From positions 43,361,834-43,425,833 of the forward strand of contig CM064523.1 in NCBI GenBank assembly GCA_032716605.1: a DNA stretch of 64,000 nt, given 5' to 3'. The notes beneath the pieces are model-generated. The model was not told where the DNA came from and ran no database searches. It saw only the letters and a list, made by a program, of their open reading frames with translations. Source of the stretch: Paralithodes platypus. Lineage: Eukaryota > Arthropoda > Malacostraca > Decapoda > Lithodidae. Both the position numbers and the translations under genes were made by a program. This document shows, piece after piece, positions 32,623-44,863 of this stretch (position 1 is its first letter; each line of letters begins with the position of its first letter).

Positions 32623-32855
32623 TTATTCGTTAACACCACATTATTGTTGTTCTTACCAAGCAACAGAGAGGTCATGAGGGAAAGTGGAGCAAGTGGAAGT
32701 TATTCGTTAACACCACATTATTGTTGTTCTTACCAAGCAACAGAGAGGTCATGAGGGAAAGTGGAGCAAGTGGAAGTTATTCGTTAACACCACATTATTG
32801 TTGTTCTTACCAAGCAACAGAGAGGTCATGAGGGAAAGTGGAGCAAGTGGAAGTG
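32623..32855. repeat. 77-bp unit, three copies
   Basis: Three tandem, apparently identical 77-bp units starting at TATTCGTTAACACCACATTA (32624, 32701, 32778), followed by a GA-rich microsatellite to about 32900. Confidence 0.92.
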
Positions 32856-32915
32856 AAAGACGACGAGAGAGAGTGTGAGTGAGAGAGAGAGAGAGAGAGA
32901 CATCTGTATTTATTC

Positions 32916-32956
32916 AGCTGACGCTTCGGAAGTTTCCTAATTCCATCTTCAGAGCC
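32916..32956 (-). ncRNA. Hammerhead-like motif of a Penelope-type 3' end (copy 2)
   Basis: Minus strand: CTGAAGAT, a GGAA/TTCC stem, then GAAGCGTC and AATAAATAC downstream. CTGAAGA fits the hammerhead core CUGANGA, and the flanking GGCT/AGCT(+GU) can form helix I. The second core element is GAAG rather than GAAA, and one U is bulged before helix II, so catalysis is doubtful. It parallels the motif at 52244-52292. Confidence 0.4.
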
Positions 32957-33230
32957 TAAAACCAAAACGAAATACTACCATTACAAACTTTAAGTCAAAA
33001 TCAGAAAAGTACATATGAATACATGAAATACTTGCACAGAGTCCAACTGGCTCAACTTCCCGTAATCCATTCAAAGTTCCGCAAAACAATTTTCCTTACA
33101 AAAGTATGCATATCTTCAGCGAAATAATTGACTAAATAATACCTAAAATGTAACACGTAACAAATAATCTAAACTAATAGACATCCATATCCAGTGTTAT
33201 ATGCGCCTCTTCACGCTGGTATTCTTATTA
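32957..33230. other. Unassigned, possibly Penelope-type 3' region
   Basis: Sequence upstream (minus sense) of the hammerhead-like motif. No open frame; it may be the 3' non-coding part of a Penelope-like fragment, but I cannot confirm this. Confidence 0.3.
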
Positions 33231-33248
33231 ATTATATATATATATATA

Positions 33249-33324
<76 letters not shown>

Positions 33325-33341
33325 TGTACATATATCATATA

Positions 33342-33420
<79 letters not shown>
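33231..33420. repeat. (AT)n microsatellite
   Basis: About 190 bp of alternating AT with two short interruptions (ACTGTACATATATCATATACTG region at 33322-33345). The long IYIY open frames on both strands are artefacts. Confidence 0.95.
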
Positions 33421-33489
33421 TCAAAGTTCAACACAGCTACCAGAGCCGCATTTACCAACACTACCACTATCTCCCAACTCAACCGAAAG

Positions 33490-36400
33490 TTTTTTTTTTT
33501 TTCTATGTGAATGAGGGAGACAAAAGGCATAACTGCCTGCAGCGAGTGCCTCCCCCATATTTAAAAGAGTGACAGGGCCAAAATCAAGGGACGTTCGAGC
33601 TAAAATGCCTGGACACACGGAGTTTGAAGTTTGAAGCAATTTAAATCATAGGAAGAGGTAAAGACTAATTCTGGGAGAGAGTTCCAGAGCTCAGCAGTTG
33701 AATAGAAGAAAGTCTGAGAATAGCGTTTCACTCTTGGGTTGGAGAGTTGCACAGAGTAGGGGTGGGATTGTGTTGCAAGGCGGGTACTACGTACCCTACC
33801 TAGAGGAGGTGGTATACACTGGGAGAGCTCCGGGGAACACTGATTATTGTAGTAGCGATAGAATAGCGAAAGAGATGCAACATTGCGGCGAAGAGAGAGA
33901 GAGATTGCAGAGAGTTGGTGAGTGGACAGGAGTTAATGTTACGAAAGGCTTTATTTTCTACTTTGTCTAGGAGTGCAGTGTGAGAGGATCCTCCCCACAC
34001 ATGTGAACAATACTCAATACAAGGACGCACAGTGCCCCTGTACAGTGCAAGAAGCTGCAGAGGGGTAAAGAACCCCTTTAGGCGGTTGAGCACACCCAGC
34101 TTCTGGGAGGCTGCCTTAGCGAGACTGGTATTATGGTCTTTCCAAGTGAGAGCAGAAGAAAAAGAGACACCGAGAACATTGAGAGAAGATGAAGGGTTGA
34201 TTTTTATATTGTTGAAGAATAAGGGATAGTCCTCTGGAGGTTTCTGACACGTAGTAAGATGGATAAATTAAGTTTTGGAAGCTTTAAATGCAACAAGGTT
34301 TTCTCTACCCCAATTGGAAATAGTAGCTAGATCAGAGGATAAGTATTTTATGGCTTCATTACGTTTGCTTTTGAGAGACTGCTGGCTGGGGCGTTCTGGA
34401 AAACTAATTTAATTGTGTAAGGTAGAGTTGTTTGCATATGAATGGATGAGACTGGATGTACAGTTGAGAAGATCATTTATGAAAATTAGAAAGATAATAG
34501 GAGATGGGACAGAACCCTGAGGACCACCGGAGTTGATAGGATGAGGAAATGAGTGGTGGCCGTCCACAACCGCATCTATGGAACGGCCGGAAAGGAAATT
34601 AGAGACAAACGAGGGACAGAAACCGAAGGAGGGCAGTTTGGAAATTAAAGATTTGTGCCAGACTCTATCGAAGGCCTTCGATATGTCTAGTGCAACAGAA
34701 AAAGTCTCACCGAAGTCCCGAAAGTTGGATGACCAAGAGTTAGTAATATATGAAAGACGATCACCAGTAGAGCAACCCTTAAGGAAGCCATACTGGTGAT
34801 CTGAGAGCAGATTATGAGAAGAGAAATGCTTAAGAAATTTGGAAGCAAGAATAGTTTAAAAAACTTTAGAGATACAAGAGATGAGAGCAATTGGACGATA
34901 GTTGGAGGGTTGAGAGCGGTCACCTTTCTTTGGGCCAGGTTGAAAGAGAGCGAACTTCCAGCAAGAAGGAAAGACATTAGAGGAGGGATAGCGACAAAAG
35001 AGTTTGCCTAGGCAGGGGAACAGCACGGATGCACAGATTTTAAGTACAACAGGAGGAACACTGTACGGACCGTACGCCTTCTTAGTATTAAGCCCAGAGA
35101 GGGTAGAAAGTACATCTTTAGAAGAGATTAGGATATTAGGCATAAGTAAGAGAGAGGGGGGTGCAGAGGGAGGAATAGCACCGGAATCATCCAAGGTAGA
35201 GTTTCTAGTAAAAGTTTGAGCAAAGAGTTCAGCTTTGTCAGAGGAAGAAGTGATGGTTGTGCCATCAGAGTGGAAAAGGGGATGGAAAGACTAAGAAGAA
35301 AAATTGTTGGAGAGGTTTTTGGCTAGATGCCAGAAAGCTTGGAAAGAGCTAGAGTTGGATAGTTCAGTGCATTTATTATTGATGAAAGAGTGCTTGGCAA
35401 GTCGAAGAACAGATTTGTCTTGATTCCGGGCAGAAACATAGGAAGAATAAGATTCTTGAGATTTAAGGCATCGGTACTGTTTGAATGCTTCCTCCTTGCT
35501 GTGAATAGCAGTAGAACAAGTGTGAGTAAACCAAGATTTGTTTGCATTAGACTGAGAGTAAGAAAATGGAATGTACGCTTCCATACCCGAGAGGATTACC
35601 TCGGTAATTCATTCAGCACTCTCCGAGGTTCCTCGGCCACGGAAGCAGAAGTCATTCCATGGGAAATCAAAGAAGTGCTGCCGGAAAGCCTCCCAGTCGG
35701 CAGCGCCAAAGTGCCAGAAGCGCCGCCGGCAGTGAGGATCGGATGGCTGTACTGAATAGATTGGACAGGTGACGGAGATAAATTTATGGTCAGAGGAGCC
35801 CAAAGGAGAGAAAAGATTGACAGTATAAGAAGAAGGGTTAAAAGTCACAAATAAGTCAAGAATGTTGGGCCGATCTCCGAAGCGATCTGGAATACGGGTG
35901 GGTTGCTGGACCAGCTGCTCTAGGTCATTTATGATAGAAAAGATGTAGGCTTGTTCACCAGGTTGGTCACTAGTGTGAGAGGAGAGGCATTGGCAGTGGT
36001 GAACGTTGAAATCTCCTAAGATGGAGATTTCAGAGAAGGGAGAGATAGATAGAATGTGTTCCACTTTAGAGCTTAGATAGTCGAAGAATTTGGGAAAGTC
36101 GGTAGAGTTAGGGGAAAGATAGACAGCACAGAAATATTTAGTATGAGAATGACAGGATAGTTTGAGCCATAAAGTTGAGAATGCAGAGGAGTCGAAATCG
36201 GGAACACGAGAGCAAGTGAGTTTGTTGTGCACGTATGTACTACATCCGCCTTTGGCTTTGAAACTAGGATAGAGAAAGTAGGAGGATTCAGAGAAGGGGC
36301 TGCTGGAAGTTGTCTCACCTACCTAAGGAAAAGATCAGGTTTGGAGGAGGAGAGATGGTGTTCGACAGAGTGAAAATTAGAGGAAAGACCGCGAATATTG

Positions 36401-36835
36401 CAAAAGTTGATATTAAGAGTGACAGGCCGTGGTCCAGAGCATTTATAGGGGTCGTCAGGGGAAGGTCGGGCAGGTGTGGGGGCATTTATGGTCCCCTCCC
36501 CTGGGGACTCCGAGGCCCAGCCTGTGTTCATAATTTTTTTTAAATAATTTTGAAGGAGGAAGTGTGGTGTGCATGTTAAGTGTAGTGAAGTAGATAGGAG
36601 GAGGAGGTGTTTGTGAGGGCATGCTGGACTACTCTCAGTGTAAGTGAGGCACAAAGGGAATTAGTAAGAGAGGCCAAGCAAATGAAACAGGAGTTCCAGT
36701 GGTTCCTATCAAATGCCTACAGCCTCTCCTGGGTATAGCCCTGTTCGGTTGGTGCCTACAATCTACCCCCATTCCCTCTATTAGTCGCCTTGTACGAGGC
36801 ACACGCAGTAGGATGCGTAGGACATATTATTTTTT
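33490..36835 (-). mobile_element. Jockey-like non-LTR retrotransposon (copy 5, longest)
   Basis: About 3.3 kb on the minus strand from a 5' leader near 36835 to a poly-A tail at 33490-33502. It includes the endonuclease N-terminus missing elsewhere (INFCNIRGLSSNFHSVEHHL, near 36400), a frameshifted middle, GDFNVHH (36010), SSDHKFISV (35790), the RT blocks AYGPYSVPPVVLK (35060) and SNYRPIALIS (34890), and the thumb. The RT catalytic box near 34430 reads YANN instead of YADD. Many frameshifts and stops show that it is dead. The leader (about 36560-36835) is shared with the deleted derivative at 19600-19925. Confidence 0.83.
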
Positions 36836-37363
36836 TCATCCAACCATAAGATGGAGGATCAGATTCAATATGCTGCTCCTACATAGGGTCGACTCGGAGT
36901 GAAAACACAAATCCAATTTTAATGTTTTTGGTTTGATAATTGTTCTGTGCCTATTTGCTTAGTTTTATGGAAAATTATTTCATTTGGATGTGCTAATTAT
37001 AAATATACCTAAATATATTCTCAGAATTGCCAACAGAAACCTCATAATCATGTGGAAGGTTGATAACCTACATTGGCCTTATTATATAATAATTTACCCA
37101 AAAGCATATTACATTATATGAATGTGCATAACAATGTTGTACAAATTTAAGTAGATTGTAATAATCCCGAAATAAGGACTCAAACAAAAATCTTAACATG
37201 TACAATTATTTTGTTTTGAATCTCTCGAGCACATTGCCGCAGCCGTGGTGCCGCTACATTTGCACCAAATCAGTAATCCTGATTCTATTTTGATGTATTT
37301 TACTTGATTTTTTTGCATAAGGTTAGGTATTATTGAATAGGTTAGTTAATACAATAACATTAA
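36836..37363. other. Unassigned AT-rich sequence
   Basis: No gene or repeat recognised before the TTAA element. Confidence 0.35.
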
Positions 37364-37847
37364 CACTCAAGCCGCGGCGCCCGACATATGTTGGCCGAGA
37401 GAATAATGGCCACCCCTGCAGTGCCCGACAATAGTCGGAAGGGATTTTGAGCACATTATCGGTTCTGAGAGAGAGTCCACGCGTTGGGAGGACAATAGGC
37501 GGGCTCTGATCGTTCGACACGGCCCTAGTGCCGCGACTGACACCACCTCTGCAACATTCCCCACCAACGGCCTCTTGAGACCAGGAGAAAACTGGGGAAA
37601 TTACCGTATTTTAGGGTTTTTAACCTCTCGTTGCGCGATCGCTACAGGATATCCCGTGGTCGTACAAGGATGATTCAGGTGTCATTGGAAAGCTCTCTTA
37701 TCGCACTTTCACGGATACCGGTATATAATTGTATTACGCTTTGGCTCTTGTTTATGCATGAAAAAGAGCATGGAATGAAGCTCGTTTAGGGTAGATATGC
37801 CCGCCTGGCCGGTAGTAGAAGTTACAAACATCCCCGTCCGTAAGGGG
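37364..37847. mobile_element. TTAA-flanked MITE, family 1 copy 2
   Basis: A 484-bp copy beginning CACTCAAGCCGCGGCGCCCG after TTAA (37360-37363) and ending AAGGGG before TAAA, a mutated TTAA. CGACATATGTTGG and the GTCGTACAAGGATGATTCAGG stretch match the other copies. Non-coding. Confidence 0.75.
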
Positions 37848-40694
37848 TAAAGAAACATTACATCAACATGGAATCGAGTTTAGGCGCAAATACAGAGGTA
37901 TGGCAGCTGCTTTAACACGCAAACTATTACTGGGAAAATATTTCACGATACCGGTATTCGCGTCCTCTCGCCGCCTGGAGCTGGAGGGAGGTGTAGTAGG
38001 AGGCAGTGGTAGGAGGGGGAAGGATGGTGGGAGGGAGGTCAGCTGGCAGCATCATGATAGTGTTCGTCACCTAGAATAATCTTCCCAGCCTCCTCAGAAT
38101 TATTGAAACTTTAATCTAAACAATTATATCTTACTCGAATTTTACAAAGATAAATGTGTTGTATAATTCCATCTCATATAATTATTGTCACAAAAAATCA
38201 TAATTTTTGTATATTTTAAGTTATAACCAATATATACTGGTGTCGATCATTCCAGTTTCTGACATTACTCATACTTTTGTATGAATTACGATATTTTGTT
38301 TTTACGTATTGTTTGCTTTACTATTTGGTATTTATTACGTAATATATATTCTAATTTATGTGCAGCAATAGTAAACAAATGTTGTGTATTTAATGTATAC
38401 ATTTTGAAGTCAGGCTCGTCGGTTTGTGCATTTCCTGCCACCACCAGATAGCACGTTGGGTGATGGAAAACGCAGCTCAGTTCAGTAGCAAGACACTCCA
38501 CCATTCATTGTGTTCATAATTCATCCATTCTCTGGATTGTCTGATGATTCTGAAGACATTCCGCCATTAGTAATTTTACATCAGAAGAAAAGTTAGGCAG
38601 GCGTAATTGTTCAGAATGGGATAACGTGTTTTGTTTTAACTTTAATTCTCAAGAGTGTCATTCTGGTAAGGGTATGTTATTTTCATTCCTAGATTGATTT
38701 CATCACTGAAATTATTAAATGAAACTATTGATAAGAGCCACAAACCTCTCAACATTCTTTAACAATATTCACTGCGATACCAACCTCAAATGTAATAAGT
38801 CAGTATAAGTGTAACACCGGAGTAAAAGAGGTATAACGTTGATAGAACAGTGTTGCAGAATTATCGACCAAAAATATAGCATCGGCCGTTGTAGGAATCC
38901 AATTATAGTAATGTTTGCAAGACCTCGGCAATGCTCAGTGTTCTTAGCATTGTTATGGTGCTTGTGTTAATTAAATGACACTAGGAATGGATTACGTGAT
39001 ATGATTAATATTATCTATTGAAATGAAATTATCTATTATACTTACAGTGTATTATTCGAAAATAACATTTTAATAGTATACGTAATTTCCTATATTGTGT
39101 AAGTAAAACTATGGTGGGTGATGCTAGTTTTTAAAGTATCAAGAATAGTAACATTAACAATATGAGAAAACGTCGGTGTTTGCCTGACTTGTATGGTATT
39201 TTAGGTTGTGACTGCCTCTTGTAGCTTATGTTATTGATATCTTTGTCAGCTAAGTTGTTTGTGACATTATCTACAATTTGTTGTCTTTGTATTTATCTTC
39301 GTGTTACAAGTGGGTCCAGGTTAATTACTGTTTTGTCCAGTTAAATATAAGGCAGACAAAGATCGGCTACACCGATCACCTTCAGCACAGATTCACCTGC
39401 GTTACCCTGCTGCCTGTCGACACATCGCCAGCCTGCTCTCCATTAATCAAGCAGTGCAGAATCTTAACCAGGTGGTTGATGGCATGGAACGAATGGAAAA
39501 GGTATATTGGTGAAGATAAATTTTGGGTATGTGCAAGGGAAACGTTGGGTCACTGGATAGGAACAGAGGCAAAACAGGGTTTGGTGTGGGCATAAACTGT
39601 GTGATGATCCTAGCTTTAATTAAAAATATAAGAGCTGGGAAATTATTCCACTATTGGATGTTGCGAGAGAATAATGAATATCTAAATGTGAAAGGATTTA
39701 CCTGCTATGTGAGGTATTTCATGATATGTTTGCCTCTAATGGAATGAATGCTTGCAGGCTGTAAGTAGATGTTTGCATTATTTATTTGTTAAATGAATAA
39801 AATCGAATGTCTGTGTATTTATTTTCTTGTTGCTAGTGAGTGTTATGTTTGAGCAAAGTAACAGGTGTGGTATGTCTGTAATCACGTCGGGGTCAATTTA
39901 CAACTTTGTTTTGTATGCCTTCTAGTATATTTATGTTACTATAACCCCGGGGACCTGTTGGATGTAGCTTTGTTGTGTGTGTGTGTGTACCCCATCAGTG
40001 TCGGTGAAACGTGCACACCCAAGTATTTTTCGATGGAAACTTGTATCGGGAAAATTGTTATGGAGTTTGTAAGTGGATGGAATGAGTTTGTTGGTATGGG
40101 TAAAATATAATGTGATATTTGTTGGTTCAAGCAGCAATGTCTTTTGGAGAACAATAAGTGATTGAATAAGCTTATCTCTATTCACTATCCATAGGCAAAG
40201 AACTTGTATTACCCCAACATGAATGTTGGGCTGACGATTTAGGTAATGAACATTGTATAAATATAATAATATCTATAATTAAACTAAATAACATAAAGGT
40301 TGGCTGTTCTAGGATTGTGTAATTCTGTCTTTAAATGTCAATACATTTGCTCCCACAGTAGGAAAGTAATTTATCTATTAATACTAAAGAAACAATATTA
40401 AAAAACGCACAGCCACACAATTGTTCGCGACAGCCTGGGAGCAACTGGAGAAACAGTACATTTTCCAGTCACCATTGCTTCCAAGACCAACACCATTGTC
40501 ATCACCACATTACCCACACTTATTTCCTGTTCAAGATAAAAGTTGCAATGCAAGCAAATCTCTCTCTCTCTTTCTCTCTCGCTCACTCCTGTGTGTGTGA
40601 ATACTTCTTCTATCCAACAGTGCACAAATATTTCAAATAATCTCGACAATAACTGTGGTATAAACTATTATCTCACCCTCAACCCATCGTGCAT
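37848..40694. other. Mostly unassigned, low-repeat DNA
   Basis: AT-rich DNA without transposon motifs, apart from a TG repeat near 39973 and a CT-rich stretch near 40560. It includes a possible small exon at 39356-39471, listed separately. This is one of the least repetitive stretches in the window and may be intron or intergenic host DNA. Confidence 0.4.
39356..39471 (+). other. Possible exon-like segment
   Basis: A GC-richer block in AT-rich surroundings, preceded by acceptor-like sequences (TTACTGTTTTGTCCAG at 39340 and GGCAG at 39355) and followed by a donor-like CCAG|GTGGTT at 39472. It is open in more than one plus frame, so no product can be assigned. It may be a short exon of an unknown gene or chance composition. 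Confidence 0.2.
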
Positions 40695-41418
40695 CTGTCT
40701 CTCAGTGAACGTAATAAGGTAATGTTGTGTATCTGGCATCAGTGGTCTTGGTCTGGTAACACTGCTGGTCCAATATGTCTCTCAGTGACCGTATTAAGGT
40801 AATGTTGTGTATCTGGCATCAGTGGTCCCGGTCTGGTAACACTGCTGGTCCAATATGTCTCTCAGTGAACGTAATAAGGTAATGTTGTGTATCTGGCATC
40901 AGTGGTCCCGGTCTGGTAACACTGCTGGTCCAATATGTCTCTCAGTGAACGTAATAAGGTAATGTTGTGTATCTGGCATCAGTGGTCCCGGTCTGGTAAC
41001 ACTGCTGGTCCAATATGTCTCTCAGTGAACGTAATAAGGTAATGTTGTGTATCTGGCATCAGTGGTCCCGGTCTGGTAACACTGCTGGTCCAATATGTCT
41101 CTCAGTGAACGTAATAAGGTAATGTTGTGTATCTGGCATCAGTGGTCCCGGTCTGGTAACACTGCTGGTCCAATATGTCTCTCAGTGAACGTAATAAGGT
41201 AATGTTGTGTATCTGGCATCAGTGGTCCCGGTCTGGTAACACTGCTGGTCCAATATGTCTCTCAGTGAACGTAATAAGGTAATGTTGTGTATCTGGCATC
41301 AGTGGTCCCGGTCTGGTAACACTACTGGTCCATTCTGCCTCTCAGTGAACCTAATAAGGTGATGTTGTGTATCTGGCATCAGTGGTCTTGGTCTGGTAAC
41401 ACTGCTGGTCCAATCTCA
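40695..41418. repeat. 80-bp minisatellite, about nine copies
   Basis: Tandem 80-bp units marked by CTCAGTGAACGTAATAAGGT (40861, 40941, 41021 and so on) and GGTAACACTGCTGGTCCAAT. Inner copies are nearly identical; the first and last two are slightly diverged (CAGTGACCGTATT, TTGGTCTGG), as expected for an array homogenised from the centre. Confidence 0.93.
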
Positions 41419-41849
41419 CAAAGTGTCCCACATTCTTACAGATACCTTTAGGAGGTGGTGAGAGAATGGGGAATAAGAGAACAAGAAGAATACGGGGAAT
41501 AAGAGTAAAGGGAGAGTGTGGTTTGTTGCAGTACTCGATGGTAAATGTTAAATATATGTATAACGCATTGCAAATATATGAAGGGAATGGTTTGATATGC
41601 ATATTTGTTTGGATAAACAATTAGTATTAGTAATCTATTATTATTGTAAATTATGTTTTACCTTTAACTCTCTTGGTCAGTTGGCAAGTTTTGGATTAGC
41701 TTACTGCGTATCCTGGTAATGACATTTATGTGTAAGTCTTAGAAAATGTTACAATTTTGAAATGAATCCATTCCAATCCGGAGTGAGGTTCGAGCCACAC
41801 CTGAGCCAGACAATTTAAGTACACAATAATTAATAATTCACTTTTTCTA
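41419..41849. other. Unassigned
   Basis: No gene or repeat recognised. Confidence 0.35.
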
Positions 41850-42325
41850 ACGTTATCCTCATAAACCGACCAAGACCTCAACAACAAGACTGTGCGCCTA
41901 TATCGGCTCTCCTACAACCAGAGTGGAGAAGTTGGGTTAAGTCGCCAATACTTTACATTTTTGTTTAGTACTTTCCTCATAAACCGCCTAGATCCCAACA
42001 CTAAAGTTTTACATCTACTTCTGATAAATTTCCTCTCTGCTGCCAGAGTGGAAAAATAGGGTAGCACGACTAATGAATGCAAGTTTTCTTTTGTACTTTT
42101 CTCATAAACTTCGTAAGACCAAAACACAAAGATGTAGGCCAAATGTTCTTTCTTCCATACTACTTAAGTGGAAACGTAGTGTAAAGTTACCAATACATTA
42201 TATATTTCTTTAGAACTTTCCTCATAAACCGCCCAGACCCCAACAACAAAGCTTTACGTCTACTTCACTCCTCTCCTCCTTCAACCAGAGTGTCAGAAGT
42301 TGGGTAAAGGTCACCAGTATATCCA
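41850..42325. repeat. Old, diverged ~117-bp tandem repeat, about four copies
   Basis: CCTCATAAACCGCC-like segments recur near 41859, 41972, 42089 and 42210, each followed by AGACC..AACA and a CCAGAGTG..GAA block. Period is about 113-121 bp and copies are strongly diverged. Confidence 0.65.
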
Positions 42326-42666
42326 CAAGTCCCCTCACCCTTCACTTCCTTTGCTTCCCTGTCTTCCACTTCGCTGACCACATAAGTTAAACACACTATA
42401 CACATGATATTACACACATTACCATCTATCTATTTATCTATTGCCGGACGCCGTGATCCCCGAACGGGTGGCCACGAACGAAACGCCCCCATGCACTCAG
42501 TCAGTCGATGCCCCTCCTCCCATCCAGCACCGATTTCACGCATATATTTCTTAACTCCATCCTTTCACCTCTCTCTCGGTCTAACTATCCCTCTCTGTCC
42601 TTCCACCTCACTCTTGTACACTCTCTCAGTTATTGTCTCGCTTCCCATACGTTCCACATGGCCGAA

Positions 42667-43330
42667 TCATCTCAAGGTGTTCCTTTTCACACTTTCCAGA
42701 ACATCTACATCCACACCACACTGTTCTCGTATGTCCTCATTTGTCTGTCTATCCTTCGAAGTAACTCTGCACGCACTTCTAAAGTTACTCATTTCCACCC
42801 CTCTCACTATTGGTTTCAGTCTCTCCACCAAAGTCCATGATTCACTCACGTAAGTCAATGTCGGGATTACCACACTGTCATGCAAGGACTTCTTTACTTC
42901 CATGCTGACCACCCTAATTCTTGTTACTGCTTTCAGCGATCCTACAACCCTCTTCCCCTGTTGCACCCTCTCACGCATTTCTTCATCCATACTCCCATCA
43001 TTACTCAACACACTGCCCACGTACATAAAAGAGCTGCCATTCTCCATAGCCTGACTATTCAACATCACCTCACACTCTGTGGCTGCACCCCTTTCAGAGA
43101 CCATATTCTTTCTCTTCCCCACATTTATCTTCAGATTCCGTTTTTCACACACTGTTCCAAACATATTTACCAGACCCTGCAACTCCCATTCACTATCGCT
43201 CATCAGAACTGTATCATCGACAAACAGCAGTACAAGCAACTTCCACTTCTTTTTCCTTCTCTCATCAACAGTACACCAGCATCCAGTGATATTCCTTGTA
43301 GTTCTTTCCTGACTCCATCCATATATATAT
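42667..43330 (-). pseudogene. RTE-like reverse transcriptase, C-terminal part
   Basis: It starts at MDGVRKELQG (about 43320) and, after a frameshift, carries the catalytic LLFVDDTVLMSDS box (FVDD for F/YADD, near 43220). It continues with NVGKRKNMV, the YVGSVLSNDG block and RVQQGKRVVGSLKAVT, and ends at YVSESWTLVERLK and VEMSNFRSACRV. This is the palm-to-thumb part of the polymerase. The upstream motif RQGCVMSPWLF, expected before MDGV, is missing because of the rearranged segment at 43345-44157. Confidence 0.75.
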
Positions 43331-43343
43331 ATATATATATATA

Positions 43344-43627
43344 TTGAACAACCACCATTGCTTTAACTCATAAACTGTGCAGCTATGTTATTTGAAAGTG
43401 CCCGCCATGCGAAGGTATTAGGTACATTCCTTACAAAAATGTAAATGTACCATATATATAGACCGAAGGAGAGATGGAAGGATGGAGTGAGGAACTATAT
43501 GAATGAGGGCGGTGCTGGTTGGGAGGAGGGGCGTAGACTGACTGGGGACAGAGGTGCTTGGGGGCTGTTCGTTCATGACCACACCATCGGGGATCATGAC
43601 GTCAGGCAATAGATAGATAGATAGATA
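43344..43627 (+). mobile_element. Inverted RTE-like 3' end fragment next to an (AT)n run
   Basis: From about 43455 to 43627 the plus strand carries a diverged reverse-oriented copy of the RTE 3' end at 42426-42560: GGAGGGGCGTAGACTGACTG, CCATCGGGGATCATGACGTC and a terminal (GATA)n. It follows an (AT)n run at 43321-43343. It is a 5'-truncated insertion of the same family in the opposite orientation. Confidence 0.65.
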
Positions 43628-44157
43628 ATTAATACTTATCCATATGCACCTATTTTACTTTTAATATGAACGTATGAACATTGGAAACCAATAAAACAAG
43701 TGGTAACAGCAATTGACTGGTGAAAATTGTATATTTTAGCCCCACAGTCATAATCTGACCTTGAGAGAGCAACACCCTCCCTCTCTTCTGTATACCATGG
43801 TACTGAGAGACAAGGAGAGCTCTCAGACTGGCTTAGAGGGTTGGAAATACACTCCTCTATCCTCGCCCCTCTCTCCCAAGCGTCCTCGCATGAAAATGCT
43901 CGATTAATATCAGGAATAATAGGGAAAGTACCGGATAATTGAGGAGGGGGGGGGGGGGATAAGGGGAAGGAAGGGGAGGGGGCACATGTGAAGGAGTGGT
44001 AGCAAGTAATGGAAGGGAATTATCTCACCTAATCACAAATTGCTTTGGTTTGAGTGCCACTGGGGTGTTTTATATGTTATTTTTTTATGGCTTGGATCTT
44101 AAGAGTCTGGCCACATTCGCCCAGAAGATCCTCTTAAGAGTCTGGCTGCAGTCCCTA
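43628..44157. mobile_element. TTAA-flanked element, family 2 copy 2 (left end lost)
   Basis: It matches the right half of 20475-21986, from TAATTAATACTTATCCATATGC to the double TCTTAAGAGTCTGG blocks, and ends CCTAGG|TTAA at 44158-44161 in the RTE reading frame (minus NVGL). The left end and its TTAA are not found; the copy abuts the (GATA)n tail. A G-run lies near 43955. Confidence 0.65.
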
Positions 44158-44540
44158 GGTTAACCCAACATTCAGATCAAAGAACTCGCTTTGTTCACTC
44201 TCCACACGCACTGACGCCTCTGCACCCTCAGACATGCTCTTCACTGCTTTCAGTAAATTGCCATCAACTCTGTATATTCTAAGTACTTTCCACATACCTT
44301 CTCTTTCAACTCTGTCATAGGACTTTTCCAAGTCCATAAAAGCAGCGTACAACTGTTGCCGCTTCTCCTGATATTTCTCCATAACACATTTCAGAGCCGA
44401 AATCTGATCAACACATCCTCTTCCCTTTCTAAACCCGCCCTCCTTGTCACATACTCGGTAGCCATTTCTCCGTTCTCGCTCTCACTCCCTCGATCACTAC
44501 CCTACTGTACATCTTCTCTACTATGCTTAGAAGACATATT
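44155..44540 (-). pseudogene. RTE-like reverse transcriptase, middle part
   Basis: Read from 44540 on the minus strand, it continues the frame of 49585-49989 after removal of the DNA transposon. It contains LLSIVEKMYSRVVIEGV, then FRKGRGCVDQI (after a frameshift), KYQEKRQQLYAAFMDLEKSYDRV (RT motif A, F-x-D) and the end of the conserved block at FFDLNVGL. These residues form the fingers and first catalytic Asp of the polymerase. Confidence 0.75.
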
Positions 44541-44863
44541 AGTGGAGCAGACAACTGCAAATTTCAGGAGAATCGTTCATTTCCGGAAACAAGCACCAAA
44601 ATTGGCACACATACTCCTTGGGGATTTCTCTTTTGATAAAACCCATTAGCCACCTAAAAATTCAAGATGGCGGCCATTTTTCAAGATGGCCGCCATTGAA
44701 TATACAGAAATATTGCATTTCGCAATAAAATAGCAAAGACTTGTCCTATTTGAATGATCTTGGCGTCAAATCATACATTTTTCAATATGTAGAATCCGAA
44801 TTTGGAACCATGGACTTACTCACTAGCTCCCTTGTACCATAATATCAGTCCCGGAATCCTAAT
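44541..44863 (+). repeat. Left terminal inverted repeat of the 5-kb DNA transposon
   Basis: About 323 bp, inverted at 49268-49584. It contains a subterminal hairpin, ATGGCGGCCAT / 8 nt / ATGGCCGCCAT (44667-44696). AAGATGGCGGC at 44664 matches the known YY1/PHO zinc-finger site consensus. Confidence 0.88.

Noticed and set aside
33194..33572. [10 protein letters not shown] frames on both strands
   Set aside because: (AT)n microsatellite; the same applies near 50846 and 52018.
38286..38504. Short minus-strand frame in AT-rich DNA
   Set aside because: No motif, no splice context, and length expected by chance; likewise 7466-7651, 27521-27796 and 39523-39747.
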